A DNA stretch of 64,000 bases, taken from positions 1,178,001 through 1,242,000 of the forward strand of contig PUFA01000144.1 of the NCBI GenBank assembly GCA_003508835.1. The letters are read 5' to 3'. Origin of the DNA: Eonycteris spelaea. Taxonomy: Eukaryota; Chordata; Mammalia; Chiroptera; Pteropodidae. Positions 38,421 through 50,411 of the stretch are shown here, piece after piece. Position 1 is the first letter of the stretch. Each line of letters begins with the position of its first letter. The translations under genes and the position numbers were made by a program. The notes under the pieces are model-generated. The model ran no database searches, was not told the origin of the DNA, and saw only the letters and a list, made by a program, of their open reading frames with translations.

Positions 38421-40519
38421 TACTTTAATTAGATTGGAGTCCAAAACAAGATCACATTTCCTTTTACTGTTCAGAGTCAATATCACTGACCTTACATGTC
38501 AATCCTTTATGAGAATTTCCTCTTGTCATTACAGTACCCACCCCGAATAAATCCAAGAACTCCCAAGATACTTTTGCATCCAAAGCCCACTTCCATGTGC
38601 CTTGTCTAGCTAATGGAGTCAGAACTCAGGTGTGTTCCTTTGAGGCAAGGACTTCACACTGTTCCTGTACCTGGCTCCTCCAGGATGTGTAGCTGAGCTC
38701 TGCGGCTATTCACTGCTTACACCATTAAACCCAGGGACTCTCACTCTTCTCTGTTGTTGCCTCCAATACCAGAATGCATTTCTCTCCTGTATTGGGTACA
38801 AAGGACCAGTTCTGATTGCTTTCTTGGCTAAGGAGGCTGCTTCCTGGAATGTAAGGCTCCAATACGTTGCCAAGACTTTTCTCACAGACTCCCTATCATC
38901 AGTCAGGAAAGTGGAAGAGGGATGAGGTCACACAACCATGTTGCCTCTCTAAGAGCAGGGCAGTTAACTTCTATCACTGAATCTTCATGTGGCCTCTCCA
39001 TTCTTCCCTGCTATATATCCCCAAAGTTCCTTCCTCCTGCAGGCCCCAGGCCCAACCATTTCCTGCTTGAGTATGACTAAGAATAATAACTACTTAGTGT
39101 CTTGTCCTCATGGATTCTAAGAGACAATCTCCTCCAGGGAAAATAATTTGAGTTTGGAATTCTACCCAAGCATGATTGTTTGGTATTCTACCTGGTTTCT
39201 TTGATATATGTCTACATAGAAAGTATTCTAACAAACCGTGCACACCATTAGGTGTTAAATAAATGCTCTGGCATGGAGGTACTATTTGAAACATTTGCGA
39301 CATTATAGTCTATTCTGTTCTTTTAAATGTACATTACATATGCTAATATAATATCAATGAATTCTTTATAACATTATTTTAAGACACTCTGTATTTAAGG
39401 AAATATCTATACCAAACTGCTATTAATGAGGTTAGGAATAAAAGTTTGAGAATTTTTGTTTTTTATACTAAAATGGTTTGAAAACAATTTTTTTTAAAAC
39501 AACACTGTTACTTTTGTGATCATAGACAAAATTTAAAAATATTGAAAATGTATCCTTAATGTACTATGCCTAATTACATTATATAGCTATATCTACATAT
39601 CTACATATCAATATCTGTTTCTATCCTTGTTCTTGAGGATAGTGTTTGATAAAAGGGGAGAGAAAATGAGTGCAGGTGCAAATGAGCATGAGCGCTAGAC
39701 ACACACCTGAGCCTGGAGGAGGTGACATCATGACAGGGAAAAATCTGGCAAGGATGCCAAGAAGTCAGAGATGACTTCTTGTCATCAGGTGCTACTACAC
39801 AAAGTGCCATTTCCATATGAGCAACTTCAGCTCCTCTCAAACAATTCTTACCAAGCAATGGCTTCCATTCTACTTTACCTACTTTACAGAGAGTCCTAGT
39901 CCTTTGTCTCAATGCTCCCACTACTCTCATACCCTCCCCCAGCTCTTTAGGTTAATTAACATTGAAAGCATTTTCATTAGGTCAGCTGTATTACTACAGT
40001 CTGGCTTTGGGCCAGTGATGAAGTACTTCTGGGGCTTTGCCATGTATATCACTTGTTTCTCACCTCCTACCCCCACCCCCTCGCCACACACACATACATC
40101 TTGAAAGTGGTCCGAATAGATGACACTTTTGTAACTTACTCAATGAATCACACAAAAGATTAATTATACATTTTGAGGTGTAATATGAGTTCAACCTTCT
40201 CCTGTGCATTTCTCTGTAAGTTTCAGGAGCTCAGAACTCTGACACTTTAATTTGAATGACATCATCTTCTTGGCCCTGTGCTTGTGGCTATTCTCCTGGC
40301 TGCAGCTCAAGTAATTGTTAGGCAGACCTAAAATCAGAAGAGGGAAAAGTTGTTGTGTGGAATCAACTGAATCAACCCATATTTATTATGAAGCTGCTCT
40401 GGGCAGAATGTAGTAAAGGTTGAAGAATCAAAGAAAGCTGAATATATTCCAAAGTTAGAGAGTTTATTTGAATTCTTAAATGAAGCCACAGATTCTATTT
40501 CATTTTTACAGTTTGTGAT

Positions 40520-41620
40520 CTTGGCTAATCAATAGACAAAATGGTATCTCATTTTTTTTAGATGACTTTTTTTTTTTTGATTACTGGTGAGGATAAGCAC
40601 TTGAAAACATATTTTTAGTGTTATTTGCATTTCTTTTGGTGAATTTCCTATTTGTGTACTTTGTCCATTATTCTTTTGAGGTGCTAGTTTTTTTCCCTAT
40701 TACAATATAACAGTACTTCATACATTACAGATCTTGACCTTTTGTTTGCAATATTAGTCATAAATATTGTCCCTGGTTTGACATTTATCTTTTGTTTTGT
40801 TTATGATTTTTCTGACTTTCAAATGTTTTGAACATTAAGGTAGAAAAATCTATTTTTCTTTTCCTTTAAGAGGTCATCTATTGCCTTTTTTTTTTAGCTT
40901 CATAAAGCCTTTACTACTCTGAAATTGGATAAATTTTGATAAATGTTTTCTTTCAGTTTTTATTTTTTGAAATTAATTCTTTAATCCTTCCATTTGCATT
41001 GTAGAATATAGTGTGAGATAAAGATCTAAATTAATTATTTTCTTTAATAGTTGAGTCTCCTGTTCATTATCATTGATTAACTCATCTTTTTCTCCTTTAT
41101 AAAATTTAAAGCATTATGCAAATAATGTAGGTTTATTTATTTTTTAATCAAAGTACAAATAGTTGACATGAAGGAGAAAGCACTTTTATTTTTTTCCACT
41201 CTGTCTTGAGTATTAGCAATTTGCTTTGTTTCTCCAGACATTTTCTTCTATAGATGTATGCATGTATTTCTCCTCCAAATGGAATCATATTGAATATGGT
41301 TTTGTAACCTGATATCTTTCCATTTGGTAATATATCATGACTATCTTTCCATGTTAGTCAATATACTTTTACAGCACTGTGCCCTAATGAACTTTTCATT
41401 GAAATATAGTGTACATTCCAAAAAGTGTACATTTCATAAATGTACAGCTAGATAAATTTTTACCAACTGAATACATTGCATGCAACTAGCTACTGGATCA
41501 AAAAACAGAATATTACTAGTGTCCCAGAAGCCCTTCAAAGGGCTCTTTCCAGTCATCTCCCTTCGCATTGTTCTTTTATCCTGACTTCTAACAGTATAGA
41601 TTCTTTTCATAGCTACATAT
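40520..41620 (-). repeat. L1M/HAL1-like 3' region, antisense (two segments)
   Basis: 40520-41100 has 'gatgacttttttttttttgattactggtgaggataagcacttg' and 'gtgtactttgtccattattcttttgaggtgctag'; 41160-41620 has 'ctccaaatggaatcatattgaatatgg' and 'gtacattccaaaaagtgtacatttcataaatgtacagctagataaatttttacc'. Both match antisense L1 3' regions. Confidence 0.7.
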
Positions 41621-41629
41621 ACTTATTAT

Positions 41630-42028
41630 GGGTTAAATTGTGTCATCTCAAAAGTTATGTTAAAATCCTAACCCCAATACCTTCTAATGTAATCTTATTT
41701 GGAAATACAATCTATGCAGATGTAATCAAATTATTAGTGTGGGTCCTAATCTACTATGATTCTGCATTATGAAGACCACACAGAGAGAATACCATGTGAT
41801 GAGACAGGCTAAGATCGGAGTGAGGATAACAGCTGCAAACTAAAGAACAGCTATCACAAGGCGCGAAGAAGAGGCAAGGAAGGATTCTACTCAGAGTCAG
41901 AAGGGACATGGCCCTGCTGACACTTGTTTTCATACTTTAGCCTCTACTATAAAAGAATAGATTTCTGTTGTTTTAAGACACCCAGATTGTGGTACTCCGT
42001 TATGGCAGCCCTAGGATCTAATAAATAA
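41630..42028 (+). mobile_element. MST/MLT1A-type LTR (ERVL-MaLR)
   Basis: 'tatgggttaaattgtgtcatctcaaaagttatgttaaaatcctaaccccaatacc', 'tttggaaatacaatctatgcagatgtaatcaaattattagtgtgggtcctaatc' and 'tttctgttgttttaagacacccagattgtggtactccgttatggcagccctagg' reproduce the LTR from near its 5' end to its 3' end. Non-coding. Confidence 0.88.
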
Positions 42029-43584
42029 CCTAATCCAGTTTTGGAAAATTTAGGGTTTTTCTAACATTTTATTATTTTCATAGTGTTATTAATATTTCTT
42101 TAAATTTTTTTCCTTAGAAGAAACTATATAAGTGGATTATCTCTATTAAAGAATATTAATAGAGAATATTAGTAAGACGATGACTATGAATCCCAAATCA
42201 CCATCTTTAAGTGTTGTACTTGGTGATGCAGGTGATGGCAAAACCTCTTGGTGATGGCTATTTTCTCTGTAATGCATTCTCCTGTAACTTTAGGATTCCC
42301 TAGCTTCTGAGTACAGTGGGCTCACATAAAGATATAACTGTCTCCTGACACCACTGGCATAAAGCAGAAAATCTCAGCCCCTTATCTCTGGGAGTCTCTG
42401 GAGAGTTCAAGTTCAAGTTATCATTCAAATTATTGAATAATCTTTTCACGTTCTTCCTCTCCTACCCATCCCTCAACACATCCTCCCATAAAGACTTTTG
42501 GGGACCTGGTTGTGTTATTTTCTCTGAGAGTGCACTGTGTCAGTGGAAAGGACCCATCTTAGGACTTTAGAAGCTGAGTCTACTAGCTGTCAGGGCATTG
42601 TGGGTATTCCATGTGGCCCTCGCTGCATCAGAACCAAACAAGGAGAGAAGGCCTTTCTTTCCCATTCTGTACTAGGAGCCCCCAAACAGTGCTACTGGTG
42701 TTCTACTGTCTCCCAGAGTCCATTGCCTATAGCACCGTCATCTGGGGCTTATTCAGGAAGACCAGAATCTGAGACAGATACCATGAGTCAGCTCCATCCC
42801 TATCCTCACATCTCCCATCCATAACCTCCATTTAAAATATTCCAGATTGATGAGTCCTCTGAGTTATCAGGCTTCATACCAAGACCTATCCAGGCCTCAA
42901 CTGTGAGCATGCTTAAAGCTCAAACTCATTACCTGCTGTCTTCTTGAATGTTCATACTATTTTGATATGAATAAGTCAAATTTCCTCTTATTACTCTTCT
43001 TTTTTTCAAACAAAATCTTGTGTGCTATTACCTGTTTGTTCTTTCTGATAAACATGGGAATATTTTGTCATCCAGTAAGAATTTGTTAGGAATGACATTA
43101 AACCAATGAAATTAATGAACAATTTCATCTTTGAAGTGTTTCAGCTTCCATCAGAAATGAGAGCATGTCTCCGTACCTATCTGAATCTTCGTTCACATCT
43201 CCACCAGAGGGATTTGGGTAGCTGGATAGGAATGACAAAGAGCAGTCCAAACAACCTGCTGAGTGGGCTTTGGGAACCGGGTCAAGCACTGCGGGCTCGA
43301 ATGTTGGAGAGGTAATTCGAAAAGGAGGCAGGATGAGTTCTGAGCCAGCTCTGGGTATCTTCCAGGAATCCTTGATTCTTTTCATGGCACTGGATGAGAG
43401 CGTGCGCCAGGAGAACAAATTTTATGAAAGCAGAAAATAAGCTGATTGAGTATATTTGCTAGACAGGAGGAATTGTGGCTGGGCCCTGGAGCTAAGGAAG
43501 CTTGGAAAGAAATGCAAATTGAGAATAGGTAGTAGTAGGTGTTGTGGGTATGGCTGGCCAGAAATGCAGGGCTAGGCTAAGACC

Positions 43585-43695
43585 AGGAGACTTGGATTCC
43601 AATCTGGACTCTGAAATCAGCTGGCTCTGTGTTACCTTGGGCTGGGGCCTTTCCTCTTGACCATCTGTTTACTCCTTTCTCAGCATAAAAGTGCT
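43585..43695 (+). repeat. MIR SINE fragment
   Basis: 'gagacttggattccaatctggactctg..ttaccttgggctggggcctttcctcttgaccatctg' is a diverged sense MIR. Confidence 0.6.
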
Positions 43696-44484
43696 ACTGA
43701 ATGAGAATTCAAAGGACCCTTGAGATGATATCCGCTAGTGGAATAGCAAAGAAAAAATTCACAGTAGTTCTAGGGCATTATTTAGGAATAAGAAATAATT
43801 TCAAAGGAAATGCTTTCTAAGTGAGTTCTTTGACCTTATTTGGTGAGAGCTCCCTGGGATGACAAATTTTCTCAGATATTGTGGTTTTTTCTATTGGTAG
43901 GATGAGGCAAGGCACCTCTACCCCTTATGGCAGCAGACTCTAGCCATAGGAAAAATATCCAGTCTGTTAGTGTCCTGTTAGTGTACAAGTTTGAAAAAAA
44001 AATTACGTCATTGGCGTTACTGATTTTGTTTTTAGTTCCTTTCCTTTTTTTTTTTAAATGCCTTTTAAATTCCAAATTTTGCTATGATCCAAGGCAGCCT
44101 TAGTTTAACTGTCACAGAAGTGAATTATTCAGATAAGGACCCTGATGATGAACATCAACTTCTCTGAAGGAGGGGAACTCGTGAACCTTTTCCCAGAAAC
44201 TGACATGTAGGGACCAAGTCCTTCGAAGGATTCCCTAACAGGACCTGCAGTGCATGGAACCTTCCAAACTATATCTACACCCATTATTCTATTTCCCTTA
44301 CGGGGATCTTTGGCCAATACGTAATCCCAATTATGCCCACCTCACTCAGCTCCAGAAGTCATCCAGGACTTCCCTAGTCTGAAGGTCAAAAATTTCTTCA
44401 TTGTGGCTAACTCATGCCACTATCATTTCTTGCCAGGTCTTTGAAGGGAAAAAAGGAAAATTCTAAAGTCTGTGTGGCAGCTAG

Positions 44485-44945
44485 CCTCAGAGATGGCCTA
44501 CAAAACAGTCCCAGAGATCCTACCTCTTGGTATTCACACACTTGTTGTTGTTGTTTCATGTTGTTGTTGTTGTTGTTTGTGATGAATAGCTGATAACAGA
44601 AGCAGTGGGGAAGTTAGCTCCATACAGCAAGGTCACTCAGGCAGCCTACAGCTAGGTCCACATGACGAGTCTCCAGCAACAACCAGTGAAAAACGGAGAC
44701 CTGACAACAACCTTGAATAAGCTGGAAGGTGGATTCTCTCTGCATTTGAGCCCTCAGATGTGACTGGCCCTGGCTGACAGCTTTGACTTCAATCTCATGA
44801 TAGACCCTGAGCCTGCACCCACCTAGCTAAGCCACTCCCTGAATCCCGGCACTCAGAAACTCCTTGATACATAATATATTCATGTTTGTTGTTGAAGGTA
44901 CTAAGTTTGGGGTACATTTGTTATACCAGTAATAGATAACTAATG
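44485..44945 (+). mobile_element. MLT1-type LTR with an expanded GTT microsatellite
   Basis: 'agatcctacctcttggtattcacacacttg' is followed by an MLT1 middle and the end 'ctgacagctttgacttcaatctcatgatagaccctgagcctgcacccacctagctaagcc' to 'tttgttataccagtaatagataactaatgca'. A (GTT)n tract at 44537-44579 sits inside and has displaced the normal LTR text. Confidence 0.8.
44537..44579. repeat. (GTT)n microsatellite
   Basis: Two runs of GTT units separated by a short 'tcat' interruption, read directly. Confidence 0.93.
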
Positions 44946-44966
44946 CACTCTCTGTTTTGTTTTCTG

Positions 44967-44970
<4 letters not shown>

Positions 44971-45011
<41 letters not shown>
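44971..45011. repeat. (GT)20 microsatellite
   Basis: Twenty uninterrupted GT units plus one G, read directly; the longest pure dinucleotide run in the window. Confidence 0.97.
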
Positions 45012-45012
<1 letters not shown>

Positions 45013-45089
45013 AGATAGAGTCAGAAGGATATTTGCTATGTGGAATGAAAATCAAATATTTGTCTATCTCGTGCCAGGCTCTGTTTCTA

Positions 45090-45255
45090 AGTCCCAAGAG
45101 CCCCAGATTTATTTGATAATAAGAATTGCCTGGGGTGCTGGTTGAACATTCCGATTTCCAGGCCCTTCACTGGGTTTTTGGGTGGGACCAATGAATCAAT
45201 GCATTTAACTAACACACCGATAATTCTTATTATCAGGCAAGTTTGAGAAATATTG
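45090..45255 (+). mobile_element. MER5-type hAT-Charlie DNA transposon remnant
   Basis: 'taataagaattgcctggggtgctggttgaacattccgatttccaggcccttcactgg' and 'aacacaccgataattcttattatcaggcaagtttgagaaatattg' resemble the non-autonomous MER5 family. Related sequences occur in inverted order near the two ends. Confidence 0.6.
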
Positions 45256-45489
45256 CAGAAGAGGGTTAACAAATGAATGAGACATAGCTTTTCCTCAGGC
45301 AACAGTGTAAGATAGAAAGCAAACTGGTAGACAAAGGAGCATTTAAAGAGAGACACCAGTGGTAAGGGAAGATGGAAAAGCATTGGGAGAATCGAGGAAT
45401 ACTTCTTGGAAGAAAAAGACACGTGAGCTAGGTCCAAAGGTTGGTTAACACCTCCTGGAGCAAGATATGGAAAGAATCACAGAATGCAG

Positions 45490-45705
45490 GTAACAGTTGG
45501 TATTTATCAGGTGCCTGCTAAGAACCAGGCATTTTGTGCCAAAGCACTTTACCTGCCTTACCTTATTTAATCTCTCCAACAATTTAATGCAGTAGGAGTT
45601 ATTGTCATATGTAATTTATAAATGGAAAAGCCAGGCTTTGTGTTACTAGGTTGCCCAAGGTCACACAGCTTCTTTGTTGCAGAGCTAGGCAGAAAGGAGG
45701 CAGCT
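45490..45705 (-). repeat. MIR SINE, nearly full length
   Basis: 'tatttatcaggtgcctgctaagaaccaggcattttgtgccaaagcactttacctgccttaccttatttaatctctccaac' then 'gttgcccaaggtcacacagcttctttgttgcagagctaggc' is a well-preserved reverse MIR. Confidence 0.9.
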
Positions 45706-45919
45706 GATTCTCATATGCAATGTTCTTAACCCACTATTGTGTTCCACATTCCAGGGGAAATGAGACTCAGAGATGTGAAAGGACTGTGACATTTTTACAA
45801 ATACAGAAGTTTTGTGCAAATGATAGAACAAGATGTCCAGGTAAGGATCTGGGCCACGGGAAGATATTACATGAAGAATTAGAACCCGGCGTTGACTTCC
45901 TAGTGCAAGTTTAATTCAT

Positions 45920-46025
45920 TCATTTTTTTAAATGAGGAAAGGGAGCCCTAGGAAATTTATACTACATTCCTAAAGCCACATAGTTGGTAGTGACAAAGCA
46001 GACTAAATGTCCAGATTCTAAGCAG
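45920..46025 (-). repeat. MIR SINE fragment
   Basis: 'tttaaatgaggaaagggagccctaggaaatttatactacattcctaaagccacatagttggtag' is a diverged reverse MIR core. Confidence 0.55.
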
Positions 46026-46129
46026 CCCCTTTCCATTATGGACAATTAGAAGCCAACTGGGATTGGCCTTAAATGCCTTGCTATTCTAGCTCATTTTAAC
46101 CAATTTAAACATATGATTCAATGACATTA

Positions 46130-47235
46130 ATGCAGTCACAATTACTACTATCTGTTTCTAGAACTTTTTATCATCCCAAACAGAAACTCTGCATCTATTA
46201 AATGATAACTCTCCTCCTTATTCCTCCTTCCTGGTAAACACTATTCTACTTTCTGACTCTGAATTTGCTTGTTCTAGTTACCTCATATATATGGAATCAT
46301 ATAATATTTGTCCTTTTGTGCCTGGCTTATTTTACTTAACGTGATGCTTTCAAGATTCACCCATATTGTAGCATGTATCAATATTTTACTACAGTTTTTT
46401 ATTGTCATAAAATACACATAATATTTACCATCTTAACCATTTTAAGTGTAGAGTTCAGTAAATTAAGCACATTCATACTGTCATGCAGCCATCACATCAT
46501 TCATCTCCAGAACTCTTTTGCATCTTGCAAAATTGAAACTTGGTACCCACTAAACAATAACTCCCCCTTTCCTTATCCCTTCAGCCCCCGGCAACTGACA
46601 TTCTACTTTCTGTCTCTATGATTTTGACTGCTCTAGTACCTTGTATAAGTGGAATAATACAATATTATCTTTTTGTGACTTATTTCATTTAGTGTAATGT
46701 CCTCAAAGGTCATCCATATTGTAGCATATGTCAGAGTTCTCTTCTTTTTTAAGACTGAATAACTAGTCCATTGCATGTGTACACCATATTTTGTTTATCT
46801 ATTTATCTGTCAATGGACATTTATGTTACTTCTATCCTTTGGCTCTAGTGAATAATGCTGCTATGAACGTGGGTGTACAAATACCTCTTTGAGACACTGT
46901 TTTTAATTATTTTGGCTATATACTCGGAAATGAAATTCCTGGACCATGCGGGAATTCTATTTTTTAATTGTTTGAGAACACGCCATAATGTTTTTCACGG
47001 TGGCTGTATCATTTACAGTTCCACCAACAATGAACTTGAACTTCAATTTCTCCACATCCTCACCAACATTTGTTATACTTTATTCCTTTTTTTAAGGTGA
47101 GAAATATTCTGTGTATGTATATGCCACGTTTTAAAAAATCTTTTCATCAATCGGTGGACATTTGGGATGTTTCCACCTTTTCGCTCTTTTGAATACTGCT
47201 TCTGTGAACACTGGTGCACAAGGAGTTTAGTCTCT
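46130..47235 (-). repeat. Two overlapping antisense L1M 3' ends (nested insertion or duplication)
   Basis: The same antisense L1 text occurs twice. 'actattctactttctgactctgaat..tggaatcatataatatttgtcc' at about 46240-46310 recurs as 'acattctactttctgtctctatg..tggaataatacaatattatc' at about 46595-46670. After the second copy the element continues with 'ttgtttatctatttatctgtcaatggac', 'aataatgctgctatgaacgtgggtgtacaa' and further. It ends just before the CpG island with a GTTT repeat at 47246-47268. Confidence 0.8.
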
Positions 47236-47329
47236 GCAGTCAGTTTTTGTTTGTTTGTTTGTTTGTTTTACTTCGCAGGGCAATTGTAAATTTAACTTCT
47301 TGAGAAATCTATAGGCTTGAAGGAGATCT

Positions 47330-48560
47330 GCGCTCTGCAAGTTAGCTGTGTGCGCCCCAGTCTTCTGCACCGACACCCGCTGGTGGGTGGGGGCTCTTCC
47401 CTCTTTCTGGCGTCTACGCCACCCACCTCCTGCACTGCATCGCCACCGGGCAAGTAGTTCTCTAAGCCTCTTTTACACAGAGGTATAAGCGTCTAAAATA
47501 AAGCTGACCCCGGTGTCCGCCTGGCCTCGCAGGAGGGAACGCGGGTTGGGTGGGTCCCAGCGTGTCCTGCGAGGGCGGGGATGTATGTGGGCAGGAGCCC
47601 AGGCTCCTCCCGGTCCTTTGAAATCTCACCAGCGAAGCGGGCCGTATCCGCCCACTCTGGCGGTGGCTCTGGGACTGACCAGGTGAGCCGGCTGAGAGGT
47701 CCCGAGCCCGGGGGCGGGCGGAGCCCTGCCGCATGGGCACCTCTAGCGTGGAGTCGGCGCCCAGCCCTGCTCGGAGCGCCGGCGCCCTGGTTCCCGCCCG
47801 AGGCGGCCGTTCTGGAGACTGAGTTTGGGGAATGCTCGCCGCCCGCCTGGCTCGGCTCCCTTCGGCGTTTCCGAGCGGGGAGCTGCAGCCTGTGTGTCCG
47901 AAAACTCCGGCCCCGGGACGACTTCGGGGTCCCCAGCCACGCTTGTGTCCGGGCGACCCCGATGTGCCCCCGCCTCGAGCTCGGACCCCGAGCACGCCTT
48001 CCTGGACCAGCCGCCTATGCCCTGGGCGCCCGGCAGCCCGCGGGGGCGGAGACAGCGAGCGCGGGGCGGGCGCGGCCTCGCCGCGGAGCCGCCCTGACTC
48101 CGGTCTACCGCGGCGGCACCCGCGCTACTCCCGCTGGAGCAGGGAAGGAGCCCCGAGAAAAGGAAGAAAGAAGGGATCTGTCCTCTTTCTGTGGCCCAAT
48201 GGGAGAAGCTCGTGTCCCTGAGCCCAGAATAAAGAAACCTGGACCCGGTCCGCTGGGCGCCGGGATGCCGCAGGTACTGAGCGCACCCTCCGGGGAGATG
48301 CTCCAGATAGATGAGCCACCGGCCCCGCGCGGCACGGCAGCTGCTGGGATGCAGGGGCTTTGGCATGCGGAGGGGGCTTCTCAAGGAATTCACACTGGAG
48401 CCAATTTCTTCAGGCTCCTTCCGCCCTTAGGTGTAGGCTTCGAGGCGAGGCTCCGAGGACAAAGTTGGGAGCAGGAGAAGGCTCATTAGCGGGGGCTGCA
48501 AAGAGAGGTTTCCTGATTCCGGAGGTTCTGGCTAGGGGCGAGAGCGAAACGACAGGATCC
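47330..48560. promoter_or_regulatory. CpG island, probable PROKR1 promoter and 5' non-coding exon region
   Basis: A sharp change from AT-rich flanks to very GC-rich sequence full of CpG, for example around 47690-47780 and 47990-48120. It lies about 2-3 kb upstream of the PROKR1 start codon on the same side as its 5' end, so it is the natural candidate for the gene's promoter and first non-coding exon. Donor-like sites occur on the + strand (CCAG|GTGAGC at about 47682/47683 and GCAG|GTACTG near 48273). No TATA box stands out. Long open frames on both strands here are expected from base composition. Confidence 0.8.
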
Positions 48561-50311
48561 CCAGAGAACACTGGATGGGAATGGGGTTCCTCTTTGAGAG
48601 GTGAGGAGGAGAAAAAGATCGCCGGGCAATTTCTCCCCAGATCTCAGATCTCTTCCCCCTCCGCCTCGAAAAGCTTTTATTACTCTTTGTTTTCAGCACC
48701 GACTTTGAGCCTTCCAGGTAGCAGAGGTGACATGCCTCTGAGACACAGGGCCTGACAGGAGCGCGGACTGTCCCAGCCGGACTGGCAATTGCAGCTGCAC
48801 TTTCTGAGCTGCAAACCTGCCCCACTCTGACCTTTCAGGTCTCGGTTCTGCTGCTTAGACCTGAAAGGGGCAAAGGACAGGGCCTGAGAGGGGCAGAACT
48901 GAAGGCTCAGAGGAAGGAAATGAATCTGAGAAAAGTGGGGGCGAGAAGCTGGGGAGAGGGGCAAGAATGGGGCTGAACCTCATTGGGGTACAGAGGGACT
49001 TTAACCCCGGCTCCCAAAGTCAAGTCCAGATGCCTGCCTTTGAAGAAGGTGGGAGGCAGGTTTTCCTGGGGGTCCTAGGTGTCTTCCTTGAGTCTCCCCT
49101 TACCAGGAACCTCACCTCAGGTTTTCTCTCTCTGGTTTTCCTGATATTTCCAGTACTTTCCAGAATACAGCCCTCCTCTTACATCCCAGCAACCTGGTCT
49201 GAGGTTTTCAGGCCTTGGGAGGGACTGGTACTGGGGGAAGAGGGCAGGGACGGGGACTCCAGCATCCTCTTTTTTTTTTTTTTTTTTGGTCCCCAGCAGT
49301 ACAGCCAACATCCCCCTCCCCTCTCTAGCCCTTAGCCCCAACCGCAGCCCCATTATGTGGTGTGGTGGAGTCATCTGTGTCAGGATTTTCCTTCCCTACT
49401 TTGCAGCCGACTGAGGAGGCTGAATGCTTGATGTAGTAATTCCTTGCAGTTTTAGGGTGTACCACCCTCCCTCTCCAGGGAGCTCCATGCTTTACAGACA
49501 GTATTGATCTCTTGCCTGGAGGATGTTGAAACTTTGAGTGTTTAAGCTATTTACTTTAGGACACACAACCAGCCAAGAAAAGATTTTGCTCCAGACCTCC
49601 CTTTCTAAGCTATTCAGTGATTAGGCTGTGACTTTAACCCTTCAGCCTCTGCCTGAGAACAGGCTTTGGTAAATGTGCCTGGCTTCTAAGGTCACAGCAA
49701 ATTTGGATGTGGGAACAGGAAGCCCAATGAGGAGAAGGGAAGGTGGCTCTGCCATTTCAGAGTAGCATTTTGCTAGAAGAAAGGAGACCAGCTCATGGAG
49801 AGCAGACAGGGTTGTCTCTAAGTCCTCCCTCTTCGATGGTATTCAGAATCATTTCATTTATGTCATAGAATGGGACAGTTCCACAAAGACAAAGTTCAGA
49901 CTGTCAGGACAGGGAATGGAGTTTGGAGCAGGTCCCTTTTGTTATCTTCAGCCCCCTACACTCCCAACTTTGGTCCCTGAGAAAAGTGCAACATTTTACA
50001 GTCTGCAGTGGAATGAGAATAAACTGCATCAGTGCCTGATTGTCTATAACAATTCAACCTTTCCTGAATGGGTGAGTAAGCGGTTGTTATTCATTTGTTT
50101 TTTTCTCACTGGTTCCTTTATTTCTACTCCATCACCCCAGTGTTCACTCTGAACAGGTGGTTAATGGGTCTGCTTGGGTTACAGAATGGTTTTTAATTTG
50201 GCCAGGCTCACTCACATATGTAGCCAACTGTTTGTATGTCTTTCAAAGGCTTAGGATGGAGCTCCGATACTGTACCCTAAGGATGCTGGCAGGGACACTG
50301 TGACTCATTTA
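48561..50311. other. Interval between the CpG island and the first PROKR1 coding exon
   Basis: Moderate GC with a long T run (about 49269-49287) and no clear repeat. It is probably the first PROKR1 intron plus upstream flank if the transcript starts in the CpG island. Open frames here have no domain signature. Confidence 0.5.
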
Positions 50312-50312
50312 G

Positions 50313-50411
50313 GGAGAACTGAGTGTCAGCAGAGAGAGAAGACGTCAGCCTTTGAGACATCACCCCAGAGGAATTTCAGCAGTGTTGCTCAAGGCACCAC
50401 CACCTGGCCAG
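50313..50411 (+). other. PROKR1: Probable PROKR1 5' UTR immediately before the start codon
   Basis: The 5' boundary of the exon containing the start codon is not certain. Plausible acceptor AGs precede it, including CTCATTTAG at about 50304-50312, after which the sequence runs to the ATG without another ATG in frame. The ATG has G at +4 but C at -3, a moderate context. A half-CRE-like GACGTCAG lies at about 50341-50348; its role is unknown. Confidence 0.4.

Noticed and set aside
47462..48393. 177- and 216-codon open frames on the - strand of the CpG island
   Set aside because: Same compositional cause as the + strand frame; no domain or splice support.
47581..48489. 302-codon open frame on the + strand in the CpG island
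   Set aside because: GC-rich DNA has few stop codons, frames are open on both strands at once, and the peptide is a low-complexity mix of Pro, Arg, Ala and Gly with no domain. More likely non-coding promoter/first-exon DNA.
50352..50411. Possible 20-residue N-terminal extension of PROKR1
   Set aside because: The frame opens at a TTG, not an ATG. The first in-frame ATG is 50412 and gives exactly the family length of 393 residues.
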